Source: Siphonobacter sp048595215
GTDB taxonomy: Bacteria; Bacteroidota; Bacteroidia; Cytophagales; Spirosomataceae
Direction of reading: 5' to 3'
DNA: 16,033 nt
Assembly (NCBI RefSeq): GCF_048595215.1
Contig: NZ_JBMDWJ010000211.1
Span: 1 to 16,033, forward strand
The notes below the pieces were generated by a model, which saw only the letters and a program-made list of their open reading frames with translations, was not told where the DNA came from and did no database searches. Both the position numbers and the translations under genes were made by a program. Shown here piece after piece: positions 1 through 6,680 of this stretch; position 1 is the first letter of the stretch; each line of letters begins with the position of its first letter.

Positions 1-1
1 A

Positions 2-21
2 CCAGGAGTTTCAACCCCTGG
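2..21. terminator. Weak hairpin at the 3' end of the FUSC gene
   Basis: CCAGG (2-6) can pair with CCTGG (17-21), giving a 5-bp stem just beyond the FUSC stop codon at 31-33. No T-run is visible on the FUSC-sense (minus) strand inside the window, and whatever lies further out is cut off. It may be part of a terminator, but this is only a guess. Confidence 0.25.
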
Positions 22-30
22 AACCGAAAC

Positions 31-588
31 CTAGAAATTAAACTTCCGCTTTACCACGGAGAAAAACCAGCCGACCAGAAAGGCGACAATACAGCCCAGG
101 GTTACTTCTGAGGTACGGAGAAGGGCAATTTCAAGAGCATCCTGCCAGGAGGCTTGCTGAAAAATCGCGGGTGTCATCACCGCAATCACCGTAGCAGGAG
201 CTAGTTTCCAGCTGGAAGGATACCGTTTGATGAGGGTACCTATAAAAATCGCGACGGCAATAGCCAGGAAAAGCGAGAAGATATTAACGCCCGTCAGGAC
301 GATAAAAACAATACCAATCAGACAACCGCTAATAGTATTAATAATCCTGGAAATCGTATTACGACGTAAATCGCCAAAATCAGGCTCGGAGACGATGGCT
401 ACCGAAATGAGAGCCCATTCTTTTTTCTCGATGTGCAGTAAATCGAGTAACATCCAGGCAATGGCTGCTCCGAGTAAAATCCGGAATGCGTATAAAAAAG
501 TAGTCTTTTTGAGCTCAATTTCTTCTAATAGTGCTTTTTCAAGCTCAATGATTCGTTTCTTGGGGTTGATGAGTGTTTTATAGATCAT
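31..588 (-). CDS. FUSC-family (aromatic acid exporter-like) inner-membrane protein
   Basis: The protein is small and hydrophobic, with about five to six predicted membrane segments. It resembles the membrane half of FUSC / aromatic-acid-exporter proteins: a first helix after a charged N-terminal coil (FLYAFRILLG), a short helix ending in SEPDFGD, the arginine-rich stretch RRNTISRIINTISG preceding the third helix, then further helices. Family members are thought to be efflux components for aromatic acids or other small molecules; the substrate here cannot be read from sequence. The frame stays open to 651, but I chose the ATG at 588 (MIYKTLINPK, 185 aa) because the upstream residues are hydrophilic and unlike the family. 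A charged helix at residues 9-28 (KRIIELEKALLEEIELKK) may form a short coiled coil. The gene is transcribed away from the exonuclease gene and stands alone in the window. Confidence 0.7.
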   Translation of the reverse strand: MIYKTLINPKKRIIELEKALLEEIELKKTTFLYAFRILLGAAIAWMLLDLLHIEKKEWALISVAIVSEPDFGDLRRNTISRIINTISGCLIGIVFIVLTGVNIFSLFLAIAVAIFIGTLIKRYPSSWKLAPATVIAVMTPAIFQQASWQDALEIALLRTSEVTLGCIVAFLVGWFFSVVKRKFNF

Positions 589-671
589 GGTACTTTTCGG
601 GCTGTGACCAAACGGTCGTACTTTAATGGCTTCTATAAAATTAACGCACAAACTGCCTGAAGAGTTTTGAA

Positions 672-679
672 TATTTTTG
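672..679 (+). promoter_or_regulatory. Possible -7 box (TATTTTTG) for the exonuclease gene
   Basis: TATTTTTG fits the Bacteroidota -7 consensus TAnnTTTG and lies about 130 nt upstream of the chosen exonuclease start. No TTG is seen at the expected -33 spacing, so support is partial. In an A+T-rich gap, chance matches are likely. Confidence 0.3.
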
Positions 680-809
680 TACTATTCTAATAATCTACGC
701 AATCATTTGAACAAAATTTCCAGAATGACTGCTTTCTGGATTCCTGAATCGAAATCCGGTGAATAATAGGGCTATTGCCTTATCTTTGAATTCTACTCAA
801 CTTGAACCG

Positions 810-1433
810 ATGCCTTATCTTGTTTTAGACCTGGAAATGACTGGCGGTGAACCCGGCTGGAATGAAATCATACAAATTGGAGCCGTTTTGTGCGATGATG
901 ACTGGAATGAGCTGGGAACGTATCTGTCGAATGTCTATCCGGAAAATGAAGAAGCTTTCTCGGAATATTCAGCCAAAATTCACGGTCTTAGTCTGAGCGA
1001 TCTCGACGACGCTCCCATGATTTACGACGTCATCCCACAATTTGAAGAGTGGATACTGGAAAAGCTCGGTCGCCTGCGGGGCCGTACCCAGACGCTGGAT
1101 AATTCCCAGTACCTGCGGGATGTTATCATTAGCGGACAATCCGTCATCAACGATATTAATTTCCTGCGGTACGCCTATCGGGAAGAGAAAATCAAATGGC
1201 CGTATTCCAATAAACTGCTGGATTTACATACGCTCGGCTATTTCACTTTTGAAGTACTGAAAGCCAATGGCAAGCCCGTACCTAAGTCACTGAGTCTGAA
1301 AGCCATTGCGGGTTATTTTGGATTGGAACGGGAAGACGCCGAATTTCACAACGCCCTCGAAGACGCACAGCTGACTACGAAATCATTCAAAGAAGTGTTT
1401 GCTCTCGCCAAAAAATTTAAACTGGCGGAGTAA
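810..1433 (+). CDS. DEDDh-type 3'-5' exonuclease (RNase T / DnaQ-like fold)
   Basis: This is a 207-aa single-domain exonuclease of the DnaQ/RNase H-like superfamily, which removes nucleotides from 3' ends using two metal ions. All catalytic motifs are visible: ExoI DLEMTG (D7, E9), ExoII NDINFLRY (D115), and ExoIII HNALEDA (H180, D185), where the His defines the DEDDh class. The substrate (DNA or RNA) is not determined. It is not fused to polymerase, helicase or GIY-YIG parts, so it is not a complete DNA polymerase III epsilon system. The frame extends upstream to a GTG at 759, but the ATG at 810 puts the first beta strand (YLVLDLE) right at the N-terminus, as is usual. Neither start has a Shine-Dalgarno sequence, which is normal in Bacteroidota. 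It converges on pgk. Confidence 0.85.
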   Translation: MPYLVLDLEMTGGEPGWNEIIQIGAVLCDDDWNELGTYLSNVYPENEEAFSEYSAKIHGLSLSDLDDAPMIYDVIPQFEEWILEKLGRLRGRTQTLDNSQYLRDVIISGQSVINDINFLRYAYREEKIKWPYSNKLLDLHTLGYFTFEVLKANGKPVPKSLSLKAIAGYFGLEREDAEFHNALEDAQLTTKSFKEVFALAKKFKLAE

Positions 1434-1442
1434 GGAAAGAAT

Positions 1443-1486
1443 AAACGATAAAGAGCCGATCCTGTAGGGTCGGCTCTTTATCGTTT
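1443..1486. terminator. Bidirectional terminator between the exonuclease gene and pgk
   Basis: A perfect 17-bp inverted repeat pairs 1443-1459 (AAACGATAAAGAGCCGA) with 1470-1486, and a further CCT/AGG can pair inside the loop. The outer stem is A/T-rich, giving a T-rich 3' arm in both directions. It sits 9 nt after the exonuclease stop and 18 nt beyond the pgk stop, so it can end both convergent transcripts. Confidence 0.85.
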
Positions 1487-1504
1487 GGGCATTTTGTCAG
1501 GAAA

Positions 1505-2692
1505 TTAATCCAGAGCCGCTACCCCGGGAAGCGTTTTACCTTCCATGTATTCGAGCAGGGCTCCACCACCCGTCGATACGTAGCTTACGCGGTCACCGTA
1601 ACCGGCATTGTTTACCGCAGAGGCGGAATCACCACCACCGATGAGTGAGAAGGCTCCGTTTTCTTCCGTTGCCGTCACTACGTACTCCGCAATGGCGTTG
1701 GTACCTACAGCAAAATTCGGGAATTCGAATACACCCATCGGACCATTCCAGAGAATCGTTTTCGAATTCAGGATGGCTTCTTTGAATACTACGATCGACT
1801 GGTGTCCAATGTCCAGACCTTCCCAGCCCTCGGGAATCTGACCCGAAGGAACCGTCGTTTTGGTGGCGTCGTTGGAAAACTTATCGGCAATCACCGTATC
1901 CAGCGGCATCAGTAGATTGACTCCTTTTTCTTTCGCTTTTTCGATCAGCTCCAGAGCCAGCTCCATTTTGTCGTCTTCGTGGATGGAATTTCCGATTTGT
2001 CCACCCAACGCTTTCGTGAAGGTGTAGGTCATCCCACCACCCAGAATCAGCGTATCCACTTTATCCAGCAGGCGTTCGATCACCAGAATTTTGTCGGAGA
2101 TTTTCGCTCCACCCATGATGGCCGTGTACGGACGCTCTACGTTATCCAGAATACGCTGAGCGTTGTCTAGCTCAGCCTGCATCACGTAACCGCTTACTTT
2201 GTCAGTAAAGAACTGACCGATTACCGCCGTTGAAGCGTGTGCCCGGTGAGCCGTACCAAAAGCATCGTTTACCCAAACATCACCCAGGCGAGACAGTTTC
2301 TCGGCGAAAGCCACGTCTCCTTTTTCTTCTTCTTTGTAGAAACGAAGGTTTTCCAGCAGTAGGATTTCACCGGGCTGCAAGTTAGCGGCCTGATCTACAG
2401 CCTGCTGACCAATGGCGTCATCGGCAAATTTTACCGGACGGTTGAAAATCAGCGACAGGGCATTAACCAGGTGTTTGAGCGAATATTTTTCGGTATGACC
2501 GTCTTTCGGACGACCCAGGTGCGACATCAGGATTACCGAACCACCGTCGTTCAGAATTTTCTGAATCGTGGGGATGGTAGCTTTGATGCGGGTATCGTCA
2601 GTAATTTCATAGCGGTCATTCAAAGGGACATTGAAATCTACGCGGACAAGTGCCTTTTTTCCGGCGAAATTGTACTGGTTCAGCGTCTTCAT
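1505..2692 (-). CDS. pgk: Phosphoglycerate kinase
   Basis: A full-length 395-aa cytosolic enzyme that catalyses 1,3-bisphosphoglycerate + ADP = 3-phosphoglycerate + ATP in lower glycolysis and gluconeogenesis. Signatures appear in order: RVDFNVP (17-23, substrate-binding N-domain), SHLGRPK (57-63), ENLRF (114-118), GGAKISDK (194-201, start of the nucleotide-binding C-domain), WNGPMGVFE (315-323), GGGDS (352-356) and STGGGA (373-378). The length is typical of bacterial Pgk. The ATG start gives the usual short N-terminus before the first strand. The gene is monocistronic here: gap is not adjacent, it converges on the exonuclease gene and is divergent from metE. A -7-like box at 2772-2779 may drive it. 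Confidence 0.98.
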   Translation of the reverse strand: MKTLNQYNFAGKKALVRVDFNVPLNDRYEITDDTRIKATIPTIQKILNDGGSVILMSHLGRPKDGHTEKYSLKHLVNALSLIFNRPVKFADDAIGQQAVDQAANLQPGEILLLENLRFYKEEEKGDVAFAEKLSRLGDVWVNDAFGTAHRAHASTAVIGQFFTDKVSGYVMQAELDNAQRILDNVERPYTAIMGGAKISDKILVIERLLDKVDTLILGGGMTYTFTKALGGQIGNSIHEDDKMELALELIEKAKEKGVNLLMPLDTVIADKFSNDATKTTVPSGQIPEGWEGLDIGHQSIVVFKEAILNSKTILWNGPMGVFEFPNFAVGTNAIAEYVVTATEENGAFSLIGGGDSASAVNNAGYGDRVSYVSTGGGALLEYMEGKTLPGVAALD

Positions 2693-2771
2693 CAGATAGA
2701 ATCAGAAGTTTAAATGAGTAATGGTAAGACCACGCGGTAACAAAGTTCTGAAGCGTTAGTCAAGAACGGAA

Positions 2772-2779
2772 CAAATTTA
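2772..2779 (-). promoter_or_regulatory. Possible -7 box (TAAATTTG) for pgk
   Basis: Read on the minus strand this is TAAATTTG, an exact TAnnTTTG match. It is about 80 nt upstream of the pgk ATG and would give a leader of roughly 70 nt. No -33 TTG at the usual spacing is visible. Confidence 0.35.
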
Positions 2780-2929
2780 GAAATTCGGCCAAACTTCCCT
2801 AAACCTGACGAGTTTTTAAGCGAAACCTCTTAAAATTTTGCTAAAAAGATATACGCTGCAGGAATGAGTAGGTGGAGTAACGTCTTTTCTAAAAAAGATT
2901 CTGCTTCCGTATTTAAAAAAACTATGCTC

Positions 2930-2937
2930 TATATTTG
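2930..2937 (+). promoter_or_regulatory. Likely -7 box (TATATTTG) of the metE riboswitch transcript
   Basis: TATATTTG matches the Bacteroidota -7 consensus TAnnTTTG exactly and lies a few tens of bases before the first recognisable riboswitch helix, where a transcription start is required. The -33 element is poor: there is only a TTC at 2905-2907. Position relative to the riboswitch is the main support. Confidence 0.5.
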
Positions 2938-2954
2938 CGGCGTTCTTTGTAATG

Positions 2955-3191
2955 CCCGTCAATCGGATGGTTGGTTTCGTGGGGAGGTCTTCGCTCCCTA
3001 AGGAATGAAAAAGGAATCGTGTGTGAATCACGAGCAGACGTGCTACTGTAAGTACCCGTTTCGCCGCAGCGGAACACGTGCTACCCAAATTTCCCATTGT
3101 TCCGCGAGGAATGAGAAGGGGGGCCAGCATGGTACAAGCCAGGAGACTTGCCAACTTTCTCAATGGTCATGCCTTCACGACTAAGGCCTGA
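2955..3191 (+). ncRNA. Cobalamin (B12) riboswitch, class-I-like, controlling metE
   Basis: The conserved B12 box AGCCAGGAGACTTGCC is at 3137-3152 and the core strand GCTACTGTAAG is at 3042-3052, preceded by AAGGAAT (3011-3017), all in the canonical order. GTACC (3052-3056) can pair with GGTAC (3131-3135), closing the peripheral arm. The P5-like hairpin TCGTG/CACGA (3017-3021/3029-3033) has the loop TGTGAAT. A following hairpin, TCATGCC/GGCCTGA (3167-3173/3185-3191, one mismatch), displays TTCAC (3174-3178), which is complementary to GTGAA (3023-3027) in the P5 loop. This is the L5-L13 kissing contact expected of class-I cobalamin riboswitches. By family knowledge, bound B12 should repress the downstream B12-independent enzyme. 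The outer ends are approximate. Confidence 0.93.
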
Positions 3192-3400
3192 TGCACGCAT
3201 TGATTTTACAAATGTTGTAGGCGTTTCTTCGCCCGGTTCTGATGCTCAGAGCGGGTTCGAAAACGTGTATTCTTTTTTCTGACGTTCAGCGACGAACGTG
3301 AGCCGGAGATCGTATGCCTACGCATTCGTAACAATTCACCTTTTTTGGCGGGTTGGGTGTTTCAGAGGCGTTTTTTAAACCCTTTTTTAACACAAACAAC
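3192..3400 (+). other. Long metE leader after the riboswitch; candidate expression platform
   Basis: About 210 nt separate the last aptamer hairpin from the metE ATG. The leader holds a hairpin with CCCG/CGGG and TCTGA/TCAGA arms at about 3231-3254, a T-run at 3273-3278, a perfect 6-bp hairpin ACGTTC/GAACGT (3282-3287/3294-3299), and a weak GGGTT/AACCC pair (3350-3354/3378-3382) followed directly by six Ts just before the ATG. Any of these could be the on/off switch; none is a strong intrinsic terminator. A 19-codon ATG frame (3242-3301) is present but has no supporting feature. Confidence 0.4.
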
Positions 3401-5710
3401 ATGGTTACGCACAACCTGGGCTACCCCCGTGTGGGCAGCAAACGCGAACTGAAATGGGCCAGCGAACAATTCTGGGCCGGAAAAATCTCCAAAGACGAAC
3501 TCCTCTGGGCCGGACGGCAGGTCCGTCGGCAAAACTGGCAAACGCAACAGGAAGCCGGTATCCAGTGGATTCCTTCCAACGACTTTTCGTATTACGATCA
3601 GGTACTGGATACGGCCCTGATGGTAGGGGCGGTACCCGAACGATACCAGTCGCTGATTGACGGCAAGAGTAATCGCGAACTGGAAATCTACTTCGCCATG
3701 GCCCGGGGTATTCAACAGAATGGGCTGGACATCAAAGCCATGGAGATGACGAAATGGTTTGATACCAATTACCACTTCATCGTACCGGAGTTTCTGAAAA
3801 ATCAGCAGTTTAAGCGGTATTCCGATAAAGTCATTCACGACTTTGAAGATGCCAAGCAAATGGGTATTCTGACGAAGCCCGTGTTGCTCGGCCCCGTATC
3901 GTTTCTGTTACTGGGCAAAGAAAAAGAAGCGGGTTTCCATCGCATTGATCTGCTCGAACGCCTGCTGCCCGTGTACGCCGACGTACTACGCGAACTGGCT
4001 ACCCGAGGTACGACCTGGGTACAGCTCGACGAGCCCTGCCTGACGCTGGACTTATCCGAAAATGAGCAAATCGCTTTTCAGCAGGCCTACGAATACCTAG
4101 CTCGGGCAGTACCTCAGCTATCCTTGCTGGTGGCCACGTATTTTGAAAGCATACAGCCCAACCTGGCCCTGACCCTACAATTGCCCGTAGCGGCTTTGCA
4201 CGTGGATTTGGTACGCGGCAACGAACAACTGGAAGTCATCTTGGCCGATACCAGTTTTGTCGCTTCGCAACGAATCCTTTCGCTAGGCGTAGTAGACGGA
4301 CGAAACGTCTGGAAAAATGACTTCACGCAATCGCTGACCCTGATTCAGCGAGCGGTGGAGGTACTGGGAAAAGATCGCGTCTGGATTGCTCCGTCCTGCT
4401 CCCTGCTGCACGTACCGTATGATCTGGATTCGGAGAAAAACGAAGCGGTACTGACGCCCGAAATTAAAAACTGGATGGCCTTTGCCAAGCAGAAACTCGG
4501 TGAAGTAGTAACGCTGGGACGTCTGGCCAAGGGAGAAGCTCAGGCATTACTGCTGGAAAATCAGGCGGCTCTGGAAAGTCGCCGGACGAGTTCGCTGATT
4601 CACAAATCTCCCGTTAAAACGCGGGTACAGGCCGTACAATCGGACGATTTTGAGCGGGATAGTGCCTTTGCTATTCGTCAACAAATTCAGGGAGAAAGCC
4701 TGCAATTACCGCTCTTTCCCACGACGACCATTGGCTCCTTTCCCCAAACCGACGAGGTACGGCAATGGCGGGCGAAGTACAAGAAAGGCGAAGTAACCCA
4801 GGCTGAATACGAAGCGTTTGTAGAAGCTGAAATCGAAAAATCCATTCGCTGGCAGGAGGAAGTGGGACTGGACGTGCTGGTACACGGCGAGTTCGAGCGT
4901 AATGACATGGTAGAGTACTTCGGTGAGCAACTGACGGGCTACGTCTTCACTCAAAATGGCTGGGTACAGAGTTACGGCAGTCGTTGCGTGAAGCCACCGA
5001 TTATCTACGGTGACGTAGAACGTCCCGAAGCCATGACGGTACGCTGGACGACCTTCGCTCAATCGAAAACCGAGAAATACATGAAAGGAATGTTGACGGG
5101 TCCGGTCACGATCATGCAATGGTCCTTTGTCCGGGATGATCAGCCACGTAAGGATACGGCCTTCCAGATTGCCTTAGCGATTCGGGATGAGGTACAGGAA
5201 CTGGAACAAGCGGGCATCCGGATCATTCAGATTGACGAACCCGCCATTCGCGAAGGATTGCCCCTGCGGCGGGCGGACTGGGGGGCGTACCTGACCTGGG
5301 CCGTGGACGCGTTCCGGCTGAGTGCTTCGGGGGTAGCGGACCAGACGCAGATTCACACGCACATGTGTTACTCGGAATTCAACGACATCATGGAGGCCAT
5401 CGCCCGGATGGATGCCGACGTGATTACCATCGAAACCTCCCGTTCGCAGATGGAATTGCTGGAAGCATTCTCGGACTTTCAGTACCCCAATGAGATCGGA
5501 CCCGGCGTGTACGACATACACTCGCCGCGTGTACCGAGCGTGGAAGAAATGGCACATTTGCTGGAAAAAGCACTTCGTACGATTCCGGCTCGTAACTTGT
5601 GGGTCAATCCCGACTGCGGCCTGAAAACCCGCCGTTGGGCCGAAACCGATCAGGCCTTACGAAACATGGTAGCCGCCGCCCGGCAGCTCCAGCAGACGAT
5701 AAGGGTATAA
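3401..5710 (+). CDS. metE: Cobalamin-independent methionine synthase (homocysteine methyltransferase)
   Basis: A full-length 769-aa enzyme that transfers the methyl group of 5-methyltetrahydrofolate (polyglutamate) to homocysteine in the cytosol without B12. The N-terminal half carries the folate-binding start motif (NLGYPRVGSKRELK) and the C-terminal half the catalytic zinc site. By alignment of motifs to E. coli MetE, the zinc ligands are H654 and C656 (HMC), E678 (ITIETS) and C739 (NPDCGLKTR), with catalytic H707 in YDIHSPR; all are present. An in-frame TTG exists at 3353, but the ATG at 3401 starts exactly at the family N-terminus, so I chose it. Expression should be switched off by B12 through the upstream riboswitch, implying the cell also has B12 uptake and a B12-dependent MetH elsewhere. 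A repeat element follows the stop codon. Confidence 0.97.
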   Translation: MVTHNLGYPRVGSKRELKWASEQFWAGKISKDELLWAGRQVRRQNWQTQQEAGIQWIPSNDFSYYDQVLDTALMVGAVPERYQSLIDGKSNRELEIYFAMARGIQQNGLDIKAMEMTKWFDTNYHFIVPEFLKNQQFKRYSDKVIHDFEDAKQMGILTKPVLLGPVSFLLLGKEKEAGFHRIDLLERLLPVYADVLRELATRGTTWVQLDEPCLTLDLSENEQIAFQQAYEYLARAVPQLSLLVATYFESIQPNLALTLQLPVAALHVDLVRGNEQLEVILADTSFVASQRILSLGVVDGRNVWKNDFTQSLTLIQRAVEVLGKDRVWIAPSCSLLHVPYDLDSEKNEAVLTPEIKNWMAFAKQKLGEVVTLGRLAKGEAQALLLENQAALESRRTSSLIHKSPVKTRVQAVQSDDFERDSAFAIRQQIQGESLQLPLFPTTTIGSFPQTDEVRQWRAKYKKGEVTQAEYEAFVEAEIEKSIRWQEEVGLDVLVHGEFERNDMVEYFGEQLTGYVFTQNGWVQSYGSRCVKPPIIYGDVERPEAMTVRWTTFAQSKTEKYMKGMLTGPVTIMQWSFVRDDQPRKDTAFQIALAIRDEVQELEQAGIRIIQIDEPAIREGLPLRRADWGAYLTWAVDAFRLSASGVADQTQIHTHMCYSEFNDIMEAIARMDADVITIETSRSQMELLEAFSDFQYPNEIGPGVYDIHSPRVPSVEEMAHLLEKALRTIPARNLWVNPDCGLKTRRWAETDQALRNMVAAARQLQQTIRV

Positions 5711-5713
5711 CCG

Positions 5714-5810
5714 TTGTCAGTTTGCGGTTTACAGTTTTCAGTGGTAATACCTGGATAGCTTTAGTAAAGCCAGGTATTACCACTGAAAACCGAAGACTGA
5801 CGACTGAAAA
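5714..5810. repeat. Inverted heptad-repeat element A (metE-thioesterase gap)
   Basis: The gap is almost entirely repeat. The left arm has four 7-nt units (5714-5741): TTGTCAG, TTTGCGG, TTTACAG, TTTTCAG. The right arm, read on the minus strand, has four units (5783-5810): TTTTCAG, TCGTCAG, TCTTCGG, TTTTCAG. Between and overlapping them is a perfect 21-bp inverted repeat (5734-5754 with 5770-5790) whose loop contains a small CTTT/AAAG hairpin. No T-run follows, so a classical terminator is unlikely, although the RNA would fold strongly. It starts 3 nt after the metE stop and ends 12 nt before the next ATG. Confidence 0.8.
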
Positions 5811-5822
5811 CTAGTATTTCTC

Positions 5823-6209
5823 ATGTCTTTAGAAGAAAAAATCAAAGCGGCGGAGACCCGCGTATTTAAAGCTGTTTTCCCGCATACGACCAACCATTAT
5901 GATACGCTGTACGGGGGTATGGCGATGCAGTGGATGGATGAAATTGCCTTCATCACGGCGACACGACTGGCCAGAAAACCGATGGTGACGGTATCGAGCG
6001 ACCGCATTGATTTCCGTCAGGCTATTCAGGCGGGAATGCTGGTCGAGCTGATTGGCAATGTCGTACACGTCGGAAACACGAGTATGCGGGTAAGCGTAGA
6101 GATTTTTGTCGAAAGCATGTACGCCGAAGGCCGCGAACTCGCCATCCACGGCACGTTTACGTTCGTAGCCATTGATGCGGATAAGAAGCCGGTGCGAATT
6201 CTGGATTAG
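5823..6209 (+). CDS. Acyl-CoA thioesterase, hotdog fold (YciA/BFIT-like)
   Basis: A single hotdog domain of 128 aa that hydrolyses acyl-CoA to free acid and CoA in the cytosol. Family motifs are visible: N24 and the helix-start turn LYGG (29-32), the WMDE segment on the central helix (37-40) carrying the acidic residue used by this family, VTVSSDRIDF (55-64) and the VGNTSMRVSVEI strand. The length fits one hotdog domain, which would act as an oligomer (usually dimers stacked into a hexamer). Acyl-chain preference cannot be read. Although co-directional with metE, it is separated from it by a strongly folding repeat element and bracketed downstream by a second one, so shared transcription is uncertain. 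The start ATG is the only sensible one; no Shine-Dalgarno is visible. Confidence 0.9.
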   Translation: MSLEEKIKAAETRVFKAVFPHTTNHYDTLYGGMAMQWMDEIAFITATRLARKPMVTVSSDRIDFRQAIQAGMLVELIGNVVHVGNTSMRVSVEIFVESMYAEGRELAIHGTFTFVAIDADKKPVRILD

Positions 6210-6364
6210 TTTACAGTTTCCGGTTTACTGTTTTCAGTGGAGTGAATAAGTAGGGGTATGCAACTACACGCAGAATTTTACTGTTCCGGAAGCGGGCTTT
6301 CACCAGAGCGTTACTAAAGTTCGCAAACGCCTCAAACTGAAAACAGTAAACCGAAAACTACCAA
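6210..6364. repeat. Inverted heptad-repeat element B (thioesterase-CWC gap)
   Basis: The left arm begins on the base after the thioesterase stop: TTTACAG, TTTCCGG, TTTACTG, TTTTCAG (6210-6237). The right arm (6330-6364), read on the minus strand, is TTGGTAG, TTTTCGG, TTTACTG, TTTTCAG, TTTGAGG. The arms include a 17-bp perfect inverted repeat (6221-6237 with 6337-6353), extendable with mismatches. The roughly 90-nt centre has no recognisable gene. Its left arm matches element A over 20 nt with one mismatch (6221-6240 against 5725-5744). It ends 6 nt before the next ATG. Confidence 0.8.
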
Positions 6365-6370
6365 CTCCCT

Positions 6371-6577
6371 ATGTCTAAACACGCCATTGAAGGTTGCCCG
6401 CGTTGTGGACGGTTGTTCACCTGCAAACTCAATGCCAGTCTGAAATGTGATTGCATGAACGTAGCTCTAACGACGAATGAGATGCAATACATTCGTGACA
6501 TTTCGGTAATGGAGTATGACGGGAGCTGCCTGTGCGTGCATTGTCTGGAGGAGTTACGGCAGGAAACGCAGGGGTAG
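6371..6577 (+). CDS. Small cysteine-rich CWC-type protein
   Basis: A 68-aa protein with eight cysteines (9, 12, 18, 26, 28, 53, 55, 58) arranged as CPRC, C, CDC and CLCVHC. This layout resembles the short 'cysteine-rich CWC' family found in many Gram-negative genomes, probably binding one or two metal ions; the biochemical role of the family is unknown. The family's name motif Cys-Trp-Cys reads CDC here. No signal peptide or membrane segment is present, so it is expected in the cytosol. The ATG lies just after repeat element B, and the gene is followed by about 100 nt before the nuclease gene. The small size and regular cysteine spacing argue that it is real rather than a chance frame. Confidence 0.75.
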   Translation: MSKHAIEGCPRCGRLFTCKLNASLKCDCMNVALTTNEMQYIRDISVMEYDGSCLCVHCLEELRQETQG

Positions 6578-6680
6578 TGATCGTTTCAGTAATGTTGGAT
6601 CCAATCAATCCACAGGCTGAAAATCAAACTTTTTCTTCATAAAAAGCATTATCCTAGTTCTAAGCCACGAAGCTCTTGCT

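Noticed and set aside
759..809. GTG start giving a longer exonuclease
   Set aside because: The extra 17 residues are not part of the exonuclease fold, and the ATG at 810 places the first beta strand normally. It cannot be fully excluded.
2816..3163. A 115-codon open frame on the minus strand between pgk and metE
   Set aside because: It runs antisense through the cobalamin riboswitch, whose conserved bases explain the sequence, and its translation shows no recognisable protein features.
3250..3266. GCGGGTTCGAAA, resembling a tRNA T-arm
   Set aside because: The flanking bases cannot form a symmetrical T-stem, and no acceptor, D or anticodon arms fit around it.
3242..3301. 19-codon ATG frame in the metE leader, a possible leader peptide
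   Set aside because: It is not rich in Met codons, has no ribosome-binding sequence and no associated attenuator pair; chance is the simplest explanation.
5599..5814. A 71-codon + frame crossing the metE end and element A
   Set aside because: It overlaps the zinc-ligand-bearing end of metE in another frame and reads through the palindrome; no protein features.
5711..6370. A transposon carrying the thioesterase gene
   Set aside because: No transposase, no clear target-site duplications and no terminal inverted repeats at the outer boundaries of the whole segment; the repeats are internal heptad arms in each gap.
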